Counted from the stretch's first letter, positions 44,057 through 53,070 are shown. The stretch is 64,000 nt of DNA from Lachnospiraceae bacterium (GCA_017430085.1 JAFRNR010000002.1:1-64000), one strand, 5' to 3'. Numbers and translations are program-made. Notes: a model not told the origin generated them from the sequence alone.

Positions 44057-45076
44057 CTAATTGCGCTTCCACACCGTCAGGGTGTATTTGTCTGGCTGCG
44101 AGAGCGTGAACCGCTCCGCCAGCCCCTCGGTCACGATGACCTGTGCGCCGTCCGTGACCAGGATGAGTTCGTAATCGCCGGCCTGCCGCCAGTGCGCCTG
44201 CGCCTTTTCCGGGCCCATCACGAACAGGGCTGTGGAGAGGCCGTCGCAGCGCCAGCCGGCGGGGCCGATGACCGTGACCGAGAGCAGGCCGCTCTTCGCG
44301 GGATATCCGGTGGCCGGGTCCAGGATGTGCCAGTACACCCGGCCGTCCTCTCCGGTGAAATACCGCTCATACCCGCCGGAGGTCACCACGGCCGCGTCCT
44401 TGACGGACACGATGCCCAGATGGTCCTCCCCCTGCGGGTCGCGGATCCCGATCTGCCAGGAACTGCCGTCCGGTTTCGCCCCAATAGTCTGGATGTTCCC
44501 GCCCAGGTCCAGCAGCGCGCCGGTCACGCCGGCCTCCTTCAGCCGCGCGGTCAGCACGTCCGCGGTATAGCCCTTGGCCAGGCTGCCCAGGTCCAGCGCC
44601 ATGCCGTCCGCGACGCGCAGCTCCGCGTCAGACAGTTCGATCTGCCGCCAGTCCGTCAGCGCCAGCAGTTCCCGGATCCGGTCCTCCGCCGGCACCTGAT
44701 ACTCCCCGGTCGTGAAGCCCCATTCTTTCAGCAGCGGGTACAGGGCGATATCCAGCGCCCCGTCAGTCTCCCGCGCAAGATCCAGCGCTTTCCCGACCAG
44801 ATCCCGCGTGTCCGCGGACGGCGCGATCCGCCCTTCCGCATTCAGCCGCGCGATCTCGCTGTCGGCCTTCGTCACCGAAAACAACCCTTCGATCCGCTCC
44901 GTTTCCGCCTTCAGACCCTCCATCACTTCCTGCCCGCACCCGTACGCGCGCAGGCTCATGTACGTGTCCATCGCGAAAAACGAAACGGACCGCTCCGTGC
45001 CCTTCCGCCCGGAACAGGCGGAAAGGCACAGAACGATCCCTAAGAGCAGAAAAGATATTTTCCTTACAGGATGCAT
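44057..45076 (-). CDS. apbE: FAD:protein FMN transferase, ApbE
   Basis: 339 residues from ATG 45076; a longer open frame to 45331 is only an out-of-frame reading of rnfB. A lipoprotein signal ends in LSAC (Cys about 19). Landmarks: MDTYMSLR, DLGGNIQTIG and HILDPATGYPAKSG. ApbE attaches FMN covalently to Thr of RnfG and RnfD (motif S/T-G-A-T) outside the membrane. The start overlaps the end of rnfB by 13 nt, so it is part of the same transcript. Confidence 0.93.
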   Translation of the reverse strand: MHPVRKISFLLLGIVLCLSACSGRKGTERSVSFFAMDTYMSLRAYGCGQEVMEGLKAETERIEGLFSVTKADSEIARLNAEGRIAPSADTRDLVGKALDLARETDGALDIALYPLLKEWGFTTGEYQVPAEDRIRELLALTDWRQIELSDAELRVADGMALDLGSLAKGYTADVLTARLKEAGVTGALLDLGGNIQTIGAKPDGSSWQIGIRDPQGEDHLGIVSVKDAAVVTSGGYERYFTGEDGRVYWHILDPATGYPAKSGLLSVTVIGPAGWRCDGLSTALFVMGPEKAQAHWRQAGDYELILVTDGAQVIVTEGLAERFTLSQPDKYTLTVWKRN

Positions 45077-45849
45077 TTCTGCGGGCAGGCAGCCTGGCAG
45101 GCGCCGCAGCCCGTGCAGAGCGTGTAATCGAACACCGCGACGTTGTTCACCACCGTGACGGCGCCGTTCGGGCACTTCCGCTGGCAGAGGCCGCAGCCGA
45201 TGCAGGCGGCGGTGCATTTCTTCTTCGCCACCACGCCCTTGTCCTTGTTGGAGCAGGCGATCTTCACGACCGCCGCTTCCGGGATCAGGGAGATGATCTT
45301 CTGCGGGCAGGTCTTCACGCACTGGCCGCACGCGATGCAGGCCGCCGGATTGACGTGCGCCACGCCGTTGATGAGGCGGATCGCATGCTCGGGGCAGGCC
45401 GCCGCGCAGTCGCCGTAGCCCAGGCAGCCGTACTGGCAGGCGCCGTCGCCGCCGTACAGCAGCTTGACGGCCTTGCAGGTCTGGGTGCCCTGGTATACGT
45501 CTTTCTTCTCAGTCACATCGCAGTTGCCGCGGCAGTGGACGAAGGCCACGTTCTTGGCCGTTTCCTCAAACGTCGTGCCGCAGGCTTCAGCCAGTTTCTG
45601 CGCTACGGCGTTGCCGCCGGCCGTGCACTTGTTGGTCTTTTCTTCGCTGCCGTCCGCCAGCGCGTTGGCGTAGCCGTCGCAGCCGGGGTAGCCGCAGCCG
45701 CCGCAGTTGGCGCCGGGCAGGCATTCCCGGATCTTCGCGAACTTCTCATCCACCGGGACGGCCATGAATTTGGAGGCGACCGCCAGCAGCAGTCCGCAGA
45801 CGAGCGCGATGGCGGAGAGGACCAGAACAGCTGTTACAACAGGATTCAT
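45064..45849 (-). CDS. rnfB: Rnf complex subunit B (multi-cluster ferredoxin)
   Basis: 261 residues. An N-terminal membrane helix (about 5-25) is followed by the GANCGGCGYPGCDGYA cluster motif and four ferredoxin-like CxxCxxCxxxC(P) groups (from CQYGCLGYGDCAAACP onward). RnfB takes electrons from reduced ferredoxin into the Rnf ion pump. The four-group C-terminus is typical of clostridial RnfB. Confidence 0.96.
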   Translation of the reverse strand: MNPVVTAVLVLSAIALVCGLLLAVASKFMAVPVDEKFAKIRECLPGANCGGCGYPGCDGYANALADGSEEKTNKCTAGGNAVAQKLAEACGTTFEETAKNVAFVHCRGNCDVTEKKDVYQGTQTCKAVKLLYGGDGACQYGCLGYGDCAAACPEHAIRLINGVAHVNPAACIACGQCVKTCPQKIISLIPEAAVVKIACSNKDKGVVAKKKCTAACIGCGLCQRKCPNGAVTVVNNVAVFDYTLCTGCGACQAACPQKCIL

Positions 45850-45860
45850 CTTGCGCCTCC

Positions 45861-46460
45861 TTATCCGAACAGCTTGTCGGCGATGCCGACGAAGCCCATG
45901 AAGGTCATACTGGTGAGGGCCGCCGCGATCAGCGTGATGGGCAGGCCTTCAAAGCATTTGGGCGGCTTGGCGCGCTCCAGCGCCTTCCGGACGCCGGAGA
46001 AAATGATCAGAGCCAGGCCGAAGCCGACGCCCGCCGTCAGGCCGTCCACCACGGACTCGAGGAAGTTGTAGTTGTTCTCGATGTTCAGCAGGGTGACCGC
46101 CAGCACCGCGCAGTTGGTGGTGATCAGCGGCAGATAGACGCCCAGGGCGTCGTACAGCCCCCGCATGTATTTTTTGAGAACGATCTCCACGAACTGCACC
46201 AGCGCCGCGATGACCAGGATGAAAATGATGGTGGACAGGTATTCCAGGCCCAGCGGCACCATGACGAAGGTGTAGATCAGCCAGGTCACGGCCGAGGCCA
46301 GCGTCATGACGAAGATGACCGCGCCGGACATGCCCAGCGAGGAGTCCAGCTTTTTGGAGACGCCCAGGAACGGGCAGATGCCCAGGAACTGTACCAGGAC
46401 GTAGTTCTCCGTGAAGATCATGGAGAACGTGATCAGTAAGAGTTTTGCGATTCCGTTCAT
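45861..46460 (-). CDS. rnfA: Rnf complex subunit A
   Basis: 199 residues, six membrane helices. FTENYVLVQFLGICPFLGVSK near the N-terminus and the half-helix TTNCAVLAV carry the two conserved Cys positions of the RnfA/NqrE family. RnfA and RnfE form the transmembrane core with a shared 2Fe-2S cluster. Start overlaps rnfE stop by 4 nt (ATGA). Confidence 0.96.
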   Translation of the reverse strand: MNGIAKLLLITFSMIFTENYVLVQFLGICPFLGVSKKLDSSLGMSGAVIFVMTLASAVTWLIYTFVMVPLGLEYLSTIIFILVIAALVQFVEIVLKKYMRGLYDALGVYLPLITTNCAVLAVTLLNIENNYNFLESVVDGLTAGVGFGLALIIFSGVRKALERAKPPKCFEGLPITLIAAALTSMTFMGFVGIADKLFG

Positions 46461-47164
46461 GCCTTCACCTCCGCAGCGGGTTCATCTTTGGGGAGATCCG
46501 TGATGCGGCTCTCGCAGTTGGCCGAGCAGCTGCCGCACTTGCCGTCGCAGCCGATGCGCGGCTCGAATTTCTTGCCCTTTTTGCCCAGGAAATAGATCAG
46601 CAGCGCCATCGCGAAGCCGAACATCATGAAGCCGCCGGGCGTCTGGGAAATGATCCCGATCTGGAAGCCCTCGGGGATGATGCGCTGATCGAAGATCGTG
46701 CCGTTGCCGAGCAGTTCGCGGACCACGGCGATGCCGACGATCACGATCGTGTAGCCGATGCCCATGCCCAGGCCGTCCAGGAAGCTGTCGCCCACGCTGT
46801 GCTTGCTGGCGAACAGTTCCGCGCGCCCCAGCACGATGCAGTTCACGACGATCAGCGGCAGGAACACGCCCAGCGAGCTGTGCAGGTCGGGCAGGTACGC
46901 TTCCACGACCATCTGCACCAGCGTCACGAACGTCGCGACGACCACGATGAAGCAGGGGATGCGGACCTTGTCCGGGATGATCTTCCGCAGCAGCGAGATC
47001 ACGACGTTGGAGCAGACCAGCACGAAGGTCAGCGCCACGCCCATGCCCAGCGCGCCGGACACGGTCACGGAGATCGCGAGCACCGAGCAGCAGCCCAGCA
47101 GGAGGATCAGCACGGGATTCTCTTTAAAAATACCGTTGGTAAAGATCTTGAGTTTGTCTTTCAT
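46457..47164 (-). CDS. rnfE: Rnf complex subunit E
   Basis: 235 residues with six membrane helices. NPVLILLLGCCSVLAISV and IVVNCIVLGRAELFA hold the conserved Cys residues pairing with RnfA. The C-terminus (about 190-220) has an extra Cys-rich patch, RIGCDGKCGSCSANC, which standard RnfE sequences I recall do not require. GGGAGGTGACAGAAG precedes the ATG. Confidence 0.95.
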   Translation of the reverse strand: MKDKLKIFTNGIFKENPVLILLLGCCSVLAISVTVSGALGMGVALTFVLVCSNVVISLLRKIIPDKVRIPCFIVVVATFVTLVQMVVEAYLPDLHSSLGVFLPLIVVNCIVLGRAELFASKHSVGDSFLDGLGMGIGYTIVIVGIAVVRELLGNGTIFDQRIIPEGFQIGIISQTPGGFMMFGFAMALLIYFLGKKGKKFEPRIGCDGKCGSCSANCESRITDLPKDEPAAEVKA

Positions 47165-47179
47165 CTTCTGTCACCTCCC

Positions 47180-47704
47180 TCAGCGAATCTTTCCGAACGC
47201 CGCCAGCGCCGCATCCACGCCGGCCTTCACGGCCGTGCTGGAGTAGGTGGCGCCGGAAATGGTGTCCACGGAGGAGGAATCGCCGCTCAGGCCGATGAAG
47301 CGGGCGACGTAATCCGCCCGGCCGGCCTTGGAGCCCACGCCCGTCGTTTCGGCGGGCACGTCCACGTTCAGGCCGACGATCTGGCCTTCCGGCGAGATGC
47401 CGACGGTGACGGTCACATCGCCGCCGTAGCCTTTATGGGCGGAGCTGATGACGTAGCCCAGCCCGGAATCTTCCTTGTACGCGCCGGTGATGTCCAGCGC
47501 AGCCAGGTCGCAGTCCACTTCCGTGAAGGAATTGGCCCCGGGGAGCACTTCCCGCCGGGTGGCGTCCGCCTTGATGCGGGCGTTCTCGTCGATGACGGGG
47601 GCCGTTTTGCCGTTGACAAAGCTGAGAAGCGCGGCGGCGACCAGGCAGATGACGGTCAGGACCAGGACGGGCTTGACCATGTCGCGAAATACTGTCGATT
47701 TCAT
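47180..47704 (-). CDS. rnfG: Rnf complex subunit G (covalent FMN)
   Basis: 174 residues: one membrane helix (about 9-28) and an extracytoplasmic FMN-binding domain ending in DTISGATYSSTAVKAG, the S-G-A-T site that ApbE flavinylates. Overlaps rnfD by 4 nt. Confidence 0.95.
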   Translation of the reverse strand: MKSTVFRDMVKPVLVLTVICLVAAALLSFVNGKTAPVIDENARIKADATRREVLPGANSFTEVDCDLAALDITGAYKEDSGLGYVISSAHKGYGGDVTVTVGISPEGQIVGLNVDVPAETTGVGSKAGRADYVARFIGLSGDSSSVDTISGATYSSTAVKAGVDAALAAFGKIR

Positions 47705-48654
47705 GCTGCCGCCTCCTTTTTCTTTTCCTTCTTCGGGAAGATGCCGCCCAGCGGCTTCGTCAGGGTCAGGTCATTGATATACGGTACCAGCACGTTGCCG
47801 AACAGGATGGCGAAGGTGACGCCTTCGGGATAGGTCCCGAACACGCGGATCACCGCGGTCAGGAAGCCGATGAACACGCCGAAGATCACTTTGCCGCTGT
47901 TGGTGATGGGCGAGGTCACGTAGTCCGTCGCCATGAAGAACGCGCCGCACAGCAGGCCGCCCGCGAAGATCTGCATCACCGGGTTCGCCCCGCCGAACAG
48001 GAACGTGAACACCAGGCAGGAGCCGATGTAGCACAGCGGGATGATGGGCTTGATGACCTTGCGGACGATCAGGTAGATCCCGCCGATCAGGATGGCCAGC
48101 GCGCAGGTCTCGCCGATGGCGCCGCCGTGTTTGCCCAGGAACAGGGTCAGGAACTGGTCCCAGCCCAGGGCGGAGGGGTTCGCCAGCGGCGTCGCGCTCG
48201 TGGTCGCGTCCACGATACCCGAGGAACCCGTGAACGTGGTCATGGACGAGGCGAAGGAGATCATCATCACCAGACGGCCGACCAGCGCCGGGTTCACGAA
48301 GTTGCAGCCCAGGCCGCCGAACAGCTGCTTGACCAGGATGATGGCGGCGATGTCGCCCACGATCATCATCCAGATCGGCATGCTCACCGGCACGTTCATG
48401 GCCACCAGCATGCCGGTGACCACCGCCGACAGATCCTGCACGGTGACGGGCTGCTTCATCATTTTCTGCCAGCCGTACTCCAGGACCGCGCACGCGGCGG
48501 AGGAGATGATGACCAGCAGGATGGCCCTAAAGCCGAACAGGAAGCCGGATGCGATCACGGCGGGCATCATCGCGATGATGACGTCCAGCATGATGTTCTG
48601 CGTGGTGCGGCTGCTCCGGATGTGAGGAGATACGCTTACAGTCTGTTTGCTCAT
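47701..48654 (-). CDS. rnfD: Rnf complex subunit D
   Basis: 317 residues, about nine to ten membrane helices. The second covalent FMN site is in the TTSATPLANPSALG region, and GGLGCNFVNPALVGR is a family landmark. RnfD is thought to couple electron flow to ion translocation. Overlaps rnfC by 4 nt. Confidence 0.95.
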   Translation of the reverse strand: MSKQTVSVSPHIRSSRTTQNIMLDVIIAMMPAVIASGFLFGFRAILLVIISSAACAVLEYGWQKMMKQPVTVQDLSAVVTGMLVAMNVPVSMPIWMMIVGDIAAIILVKQLFGGLGCNFVNPALVGRLVMMISFASSMTTFTGSSGIVDATTSATPLANPSALGWDQFLTLFLGKHGGAIGETCALAILIGGIYLIVRKVIKPIIPLCYIGSCLVFTFLFGGANPVMQIFAGGLLCGAFFMATDYVTSPITNSGKVIFGVFIGFLTAVIRVFGTYPEGVTFAILFGNVLVPYINDLTLTKPLGGIFPKKEKKKEAAA

Positions 48655-49952
48655 TTGGTATCCGCCTCCCTTACGATAATTTTCGCCAGTTTATGGCTTT
48701 CCACCAGGTTCCGCTTGGCGGGGCAGACGAAGGCGCAGGATCCGCACTCCATGCAGAGGTTGATCTTCAGCTTCTTCAGACGGTCCACGTCGCGCGCCAG
48801 GCAGGCCTGCTCCAGTTCGGTAGGCATCAGCTTGAGCGGGCAGGCGTCCACGCAGCGGCCGCAGTGGATGCAGGCGCTGGGTTCGGGGACCTTCGCGTCC
48901 TTTTCGTCGAAGAAGAGGAGGGCGTTGGTGTTCTTCAGCACCGGCTGGTCCATGTCCGGCATGGCGAGGCCCATCATGGGGCCGCCGTACAGGACTTTGC
49001 CCGGCTCGCACTTGAGGCCGCCGGCCAGTTCCACGACGTCGCGCACGGAAGTGCCGATGTAGGCGATCACGTTCTTGGGCTCCTTCACGGCGGAACCGTC
49101 GATGGTGACGCACTTGGTGGTCAGCGGACGGCCCGTCAGCAGGTACTTGCCCAGGAAGGACAGCGTGGTGGCGTTCAGCACGATGCAGCCCACGTCGAAG
49201 GGCAGCTTGCCTTCCGGCACCATGCGGCCGGTGGTGTTGTAGATCAGCACTTTTTCACCGCCCTGCGGGTAGGAGGAGGGCAGTTCGACGACGTCGCAGT
49301 TGTCGACGTCATCCGTGTACTTCCGCATCACCTCGATGGCCTTCTTCTTGTTGTTTTCGATGCCGATGATGATGTGCGCCTTGGGATAGAAGCGCTTGAG
49401 GGCGCCCAGTCCGGCGTACATCCGGTCCGGATTGTCGATCATGGTGTGGGAGTCCGAGGTGATGTACGGCTCGCACTCGGCGCCGTTGATCAGGATGTAA
49501 TCCACCTTGTCCGGATCCACCTTCAGTTTCACGCTGGTGGGGAAGCCCGCTCCGCCCAGGCCGACGGCGCCGCTGTCGCGGACCGCCTGGATGAAGGAGT
49601 CCATGTCCGTCAGTACGGGGGGCTTCAGGTTCTCGTCGAACTCGTTCAGGCCGTCGGATTCGATCGTCACGGCCATGCAGCTTCCGCCGTTGGACAGCAG
49701 CATGGGCTCGACCTTCTTCACGGTGCCTGAAATGGACGCATGCACGGGCGCAGAGACAAATCCTCCCGGTTCGCCGATCAGCTGTCCGATCTTGACGTGG
49801 TCCCCCGGTTTGACCACCGGCTTGGCCGGGGCCCCGATATGCATGGACATGGGGATCGTCACGGACTTGACATCAGTCAGGCGCACCGGAAAGAAGCCCT
49901 GCGTATTCTTGTGATGCGGCACAGGAATGCTTTGTAAAAATTTGGCAGCCAC
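48651..49952 (-). CDS. rnfC: Rnf complex subunit C (NADH-binding)
   Basis: 433 residues from GTG 49952, with AGGAGAAAGAAA upstream; the open frame extends to 50027 but through promoter sequence. The N-terminal barrel/SLBB-like part, the nucleotide-binding GLGGAGFPTSVKL and two C-terminal ferredoxin motifs (CIHCGRCVDACP, CMECGSCAFVCP) are in order. RnfC carries FMN and reduces NAD+. Gene order rnfC-D-G-E-A-B is the standard clostridial one. Confidence 0.96.
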   Translation of the reverse strand: MAAKFLQSIPVPHHKNTQGFFPVRLTDVKSVTIPMSMHIGAPAKPVVKPGDHVKIGQLIGEPGGFVSAPVHASISGTVKKVEPMLLSNGGSCMAVTIESDGLNEFDENLKPPVLTDMDSFIQAVRDSGAVGLGGAGFPTSVKLKVDPDKVDYILINGAECEPYITSDSHTMIDNPDRMYAGLGALKRFYPKAHIIIGIENNKKKAIEVMRKYTDDVDNCDVVELPSSYPQGGEKVLIYNTTGRMVPEGKLPFDVGCIVLNATTLSFLGKYLLTGRPLTTKCVTIDGSAVKEPKNVIAYIGTSVRDVVELAGGLKCEPGKVLYGGPMMGLAMPDMDQPVLKNTNALLFFDEKDAKVPEPSACIHCGRCVDACPLKLMPTELEQACLARDVDRLKKLKINLCMECGSCAFVCPAKRNLVESHKLAKIIVREADTK

Positions 49953-49998
49953 TTTCTTTCTCCTGTTGAATTGGGTAAAGAGTATAAATAACGAAAGT

Positions 49999-50027
49999 AT
50001 TTTAGCATGAAGAAGAGAAAATGCCAA
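49999..50027 (-). promoter_or_regulatory. Promoter of the rnf operon
   Basis: On the minus strand TTGGCA (50027-50022), 17-nt spacer, TAAAAT (50004-49999), 47 nt before the GTG of rnfC. Confidence 0.75.
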
Positions 50028-50103
50028 CTTTTTTTTCTCATTTTTCTTTATTATTATTTAACTTTTTTGCGCGGGAAGCGGGGAAGAGATGTAGGTTACG
50101 GGT

Positions 50104-50245
50104 GGGTTTTGGGGACGGTTCTCTCCGGGCTGAGTGGGTTTTGGGGACGGTTCTCCCCGGGTTAAAGCGGAATTTCGGGGTGGTTTTTCCTGCCTGCCTG
50201 GTGAGATGTATGTCAGGCGGGTTAGGAGAACCGTCCCCGTAACCC
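50104..50245. repeat. GGGGACGGTTC repeat cluster
   Basis: GTGGGTTTTGGGGACGGTTC occurs twice as direct copies 34 bp apart (about 50103-50122 and 50136-50156). An inverted copy with GGAGAACCGTCCCCGTAACCC lies at 50225-50245. The inverted copy can pair with either direct copy to form a long hairpin. Confidence 0.75.
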
Positions 50246-50268
50246 GCCTGCGGCGGGCGGATTTGCGG

Positions 50269-50298
50269 TTGAAATAAGGCTGCGGGGGATGGTATAAT
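50269..50298 (+). promoter_or_regulatory. Promoter of dxr
   Basis: TTGAAA (50269-50274), 18-nt spacer, consensus TATAAT (50293-50298), 35 nt before the dxr ATG. Confidence 0.7.
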
Positions 50299-50333
50299 GC
50301 AGGCAGTTTGGAATTCCTGCAGGGGAGAACGAA

Positions 50334-51482
50334 ATGCCGGAAGGAAAGAAGAAAATATGCGTGCTGGGCGCGACCGGTTCGATCGGGCGGCAGACGCTGG
50401 ACGTGATAAGGAAGAGCGGCGGGTACGAAGTGACGGGGCTGGCGGCCGGCCGGGACGCAGCGGCCCTGGAGGCGCAGGTGCGCGAATTTGCGCCCCGGCG
50501 CGCGTTTTTGTGGGACGAAGCGGCGGCCCGGGACCTGGCGGCGCGCGTGCGCGATATGGCGGCGGCACCGGAGGTTTTGTGCGGGCTTGACGGGCTTCGC
50601 GAACTGATCCGGGCCGAGCGGGCGGATATCTATGCCATCTCGATCTCCGGCATGATCGCGCTGCAGCCGGTGCTGTGGGCCATTGAGACCGGGGCGCGGA
50701 TCGCGCTGTCGAATAAAGAATCCATCGTCACCGCGGGCCACATCATGATCGACGCGGTAAAGCGCTGCGGCGCCGAACTGATCCCCGTAGACAGCGAGCA
50801 CAGCGCGGTGTTCCAGTGCCTGGAAGGCGAGGACCGCGCGGCCGTGCGGCAGCTGATCATCACGGCATCCGGCGGCCCGTTCCGCGGGTGGAGCCGCGCG
50901 CGGCTGGAGGAAGTGCGGCCCGAGCAGGCCCTCAAACATCCCAACTGGTCCATGGGCGCGAAGATCACCGTAGACTCCGCCACGCTGGCCAACAAGGGTC
51001 TGGAAGTCATGGAAGCGCACCATCTGTTCGGCATGGACTATGACCGCATCCGCGTCGTCGTCCACCCCCAGAGCGTGATCCACTCTATGGTCGAATTCAC
51101 CGACGGCGCGGTCAAGGCCCAGCTCGGCGTCCCTGACATGCGCCTCCCCATCGAATACGCCCTCGGCTACCCGCACCGCGGCGCCTTGGTCACGCAGCCC
51201 CTGGACGTTTGGCACATGCCCGACCTCCACTTTGAAGAGCCCGACACCGACACTTTCCCGGCCCTCGCCCTCGCCTACGAAGCCGGCCGCACCGGCGGCA
51301 CCCTCCCCACCGTCTTCAACGCCGCCGACGAACTCGCCGTCGCCCGCTTCCTGCGCGGCGATATCCGCTTCCCCGAGATCGCGGATTTCATCGCCGACGC
51401 CATGGCGAAACACCGCGTCATCCCGGACCCGACCCTGGACGACATCCTCGAGACCGAACGCTGGGTGAAACAGTTCGCATAA
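50334..51482 (+). CDS. dxr: 1-deoxy-D-xylulose-5-phosphate reductoisomerase
   Basis: 382 residues. GATGSIGRQTLDVI is the NADPH site, and NKESIVTAGHIM, PVDSEHSAVFQCL and PNWSMGAKITVDSATLANKGLE carry the metal and substrate residues. It commits carbon to isoprenoids in the MEP pathway. In many Firmicutes dxr is next to cdsA or rseP; here it stands alone with its own promoter. AGGGGAGAACGAA precedes the ATG. GC content rises toward the 3' end. Confidence 0.96.
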   Translation: MPEGKKKICVLGATGSIGRQTLDVIRKSGGYEVTGLAAGRDAAALEAQVREFAPRRAFLWDEAAARDLAARVRDMAAAPEVLCGLDGLRELIRAERADIYAISISGMIALQPVLWAIETGARIALSNKESIVTAGHIMIDAVKRCGAELIPVDSEHSAVFQCLEGEDRAAVRQLIITASGGPFRGWSRARLEEVRPEQALKHPNWSMGAKITVDSATLANKGLEVMEAHHLFGMDYDRIRVVVHPQSVIHSMVEFTDGAVKAQLGVPDMRLPIEYALGYPHRGALVTQPLDVWHMPDLHFEEPDTDTFPALALAYEAGRTGGTLPTVFNAADELAVARFLRGDIRFPEIADFIADAMAKHRVIPDPTLDDILETERWVKQFA

Positions 51483-51486
51483 CGTA

Positions 51487-51576
51487 GGGGCCGTTGTTTC
51501 AACGGCCCGGAAATCTGACAGGGGGACGGTTCCTTTGTCAGGTTTTCTGACAATGTAACCGTCCCCCTGTCAGATT
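51487..51576. repeat. Composite repeat ending in a long inverted pair
   Basis: GGGGCCGTTG-TTT-CAACGGCCC hairpin (51487-51510), then two 25-bp units in opposite orientation (51516-51540 and 51548-51572). Together the units form perfect 20-bp arms at 51512-51531 and 51557-51576 around a 25-nt loop. Confidence 0.85.
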
Positions 51577-51595
51577 ATCAACACAGGAGACCATC

Positions 51596-53005
51596 ATGGA
51601 ACATAAAACCACCGTCTACGTCCGCCACCTCGACGCCCCCTACCAGGAAGGCACGCGCACGAAATTCCGGCCCCTGACCGACGCCATGAAAGCCGAGCTG
51701 AAGACCGCCGTCTGGGAGATCTTCGACAAAGCCGGCGGCAGCGCGCTGCTCAAATCCAGCCGCCAGGTCTTCCTCAAACCCAACGGTATTGACGGCCAGC
51801 CCTACTGCTACACGCGGCCGGAGCTGGTCGAAACGGTCATCGAATACTGGAAGGCGCACGGCGCGGAGAAGGTCTGGCTGTTCGAAAACTCGACGCAGAG
51901 CAACGCCACGCGCCTGGTCTACGCGGTGACCGGCTATGACGCCATTTGCCGCCGCACCGGTGCAAAGCCCGTCTATCTGGACGAGGAGAAGACCGTCCCG
52001 TTCGAATTCAAAGGCCGCCCCTCCGCAAAGGACGATCCGGACGGCTATTTCGTCACGACTTTCGACATGCCGCGCTTCATCGTCAAAAACCTGATCGAGG
52101 ACCGCGACAAAAGCCTCTATATCAGCCTCCCGAAGCTGAAGACCCACTCCATGGCCGGCGTCACGCTGGGCGTCAAGAACCAGTGGGCCTTCCCCGCGCA
52201 GCCCTCGCGCGGCTTCGACCACAATTACAACCTGCACCACAAGCTGGCCGACGTCCTGAGCTACGTCCGCCCGGACTTCACGCTGATCGAGGGCGTGGAG
52301 GGCACGATCTACGGCCACTACCCCGTTACCGCGCTGGCGGACGAGGCGGTCCTGCCGCTCAAAGTCCTGGTGGCCGGGAAAAATGTGGTGGCGACGGACA
52401 TCGTCGGCGCCCGCATCTTCGGCCTGGGCCTGGCCGACGTCCCGCATCTGAAGGATGCGGTGGACCGCGGCCTGTCGGAGGGCGTGCGCGGGCTGGAGGA
52501 CATCAACATCGACGGCGATATTTCGATGTACAACACGAAGCAGCCGACCGACCTGTATGATTACTACCCGCCCGACGTGAAAGTCATGGTCGGCAAAGAA
52601 CGCTGCTGCAAGCAGGGCTGCATGAACAACCCGCTGACGCTGCTGCAGATCCTGTACGGCGACCACGGCGGCAAAGGCGGCTGGACTCTGATCATCGGCA
52701 AGGGCCACGACCCCGCGGAGATCGACGCCCTTTCCGGCCCGGTCCTCATCGCCGGCGACTGCGCGATCCATGAAGTCGCCGACCGCCTCATTGCCCGCCT
52801 CGGCAAAAAGAACGTCTTCCTGAGCCACAAATGCAACAGCCTCGCCGAGACCGCCGCGGGCATGTTTTACCTGATGAAAGTGGACCCCATGGAGTTCGCC
52901 CCCATCAACCCGCTCAAAGCACTCCGCTGCCTCACGCTCTCCAAACTCCACGGCTCCACGGCGCTTGTGCCCTCGCCGTTCTCGAACCGGTTCAAGACGG
53001 TGTAA
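51596..53005 (+). CDS. DUF362 domain-containing protein
   Basis: 469 residues. DUF362 landmarks: VFLKPNGI, ISLPKLKTHSMAGVTLGVKN, DFTLIEGVEGTIYGHYP and VVATDIVGARIFGLG. DUF362 proteins often carry a ferredoxin domain; none is present here, but a RCCKQGCMNNP patch (about 338-348) and HKCNS (about 411-415) could bind a metal or cluster. Function of the family is not established; links to Fe-S and redox metabolism are frequent. CAGGAGACCATC precedes the ATG. It is flanked by dispersed repeats on both sides. Confidence 0.88.
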   Translation: MEHKTTVYVRHLDAPYQEGTRTKFRPLTDAMKAELKTAVWEIFDKAGGSALLKSSRQVFLKPNGIDGQPYCYTRPELVETVIEYWKAHGAEKVWLFENSTQSNATRLVYAVTGYDAICRRTGAKPVYLDEEKTVPFEFKGRPSAKDDPDGYFVTTFDMPRFIVKNLIEDRDKSLYISLPKLKTHSMAGVTLGVKNQWAFPAQPSRGFDHNYNLHHKLADVLSYVRPDFTLIEGVEGTIYGHYPVTALADEAVLPLKVLVAGKNVVATDIVGARIFGLGLADVPHLKDAVDRGLSEGVRGLEDINIDGDISMYNTKQPTDLYDYYPPDVKVMVGKERCCKQGCMNNPLTLLQILYGDHGGKGGWTLIIGKGHDPAEIDALSGPVLIAGDCAIHEVADRLIARLGKKNVFLSHKCNSLAETAAGMFYLMKVDPMEFAPINPLKALRCLTLSKLHGSTALVPSPFSNRFKTV

Positions 53006-53019
53006 GGCCGGCCGCCGTA

Positions 53020-53070
53020 GGGGCCGTTGTTTCAACGGCCCGAGATGACAGGGGGACGGTTCCTTTGTCA
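53020..53070. repeat. Composite repeat (GGGGCCGTTG hairpin + 25-bp unit)
   Basis: Hairpin GGGGCCGTTG-TTT-CAACGGCCC at 53020-53042 followed by TGACA...TGTCA at 53046-53070, the same order and orientation as at 51487. Confidence 0.85.

Larger units (their letters stand above)
49953..50333. other. rnfC-dxr intergenic region
   Basis: The only gap over 300 bases. It holds the minus-strand rnf promoter, three GGGGACGGTTC-core repeats and the plus-strand dxr promoter, described separately. No additional open frame with a ribosome-binding site was seen. Confidence 0.8.

Noticed and set aside
45077..45331. Extended N-terminus of apbE
   Set aside because: These 85 codons read rnfB out of frame; the lipoprotein signal starts cleanly at 45076.
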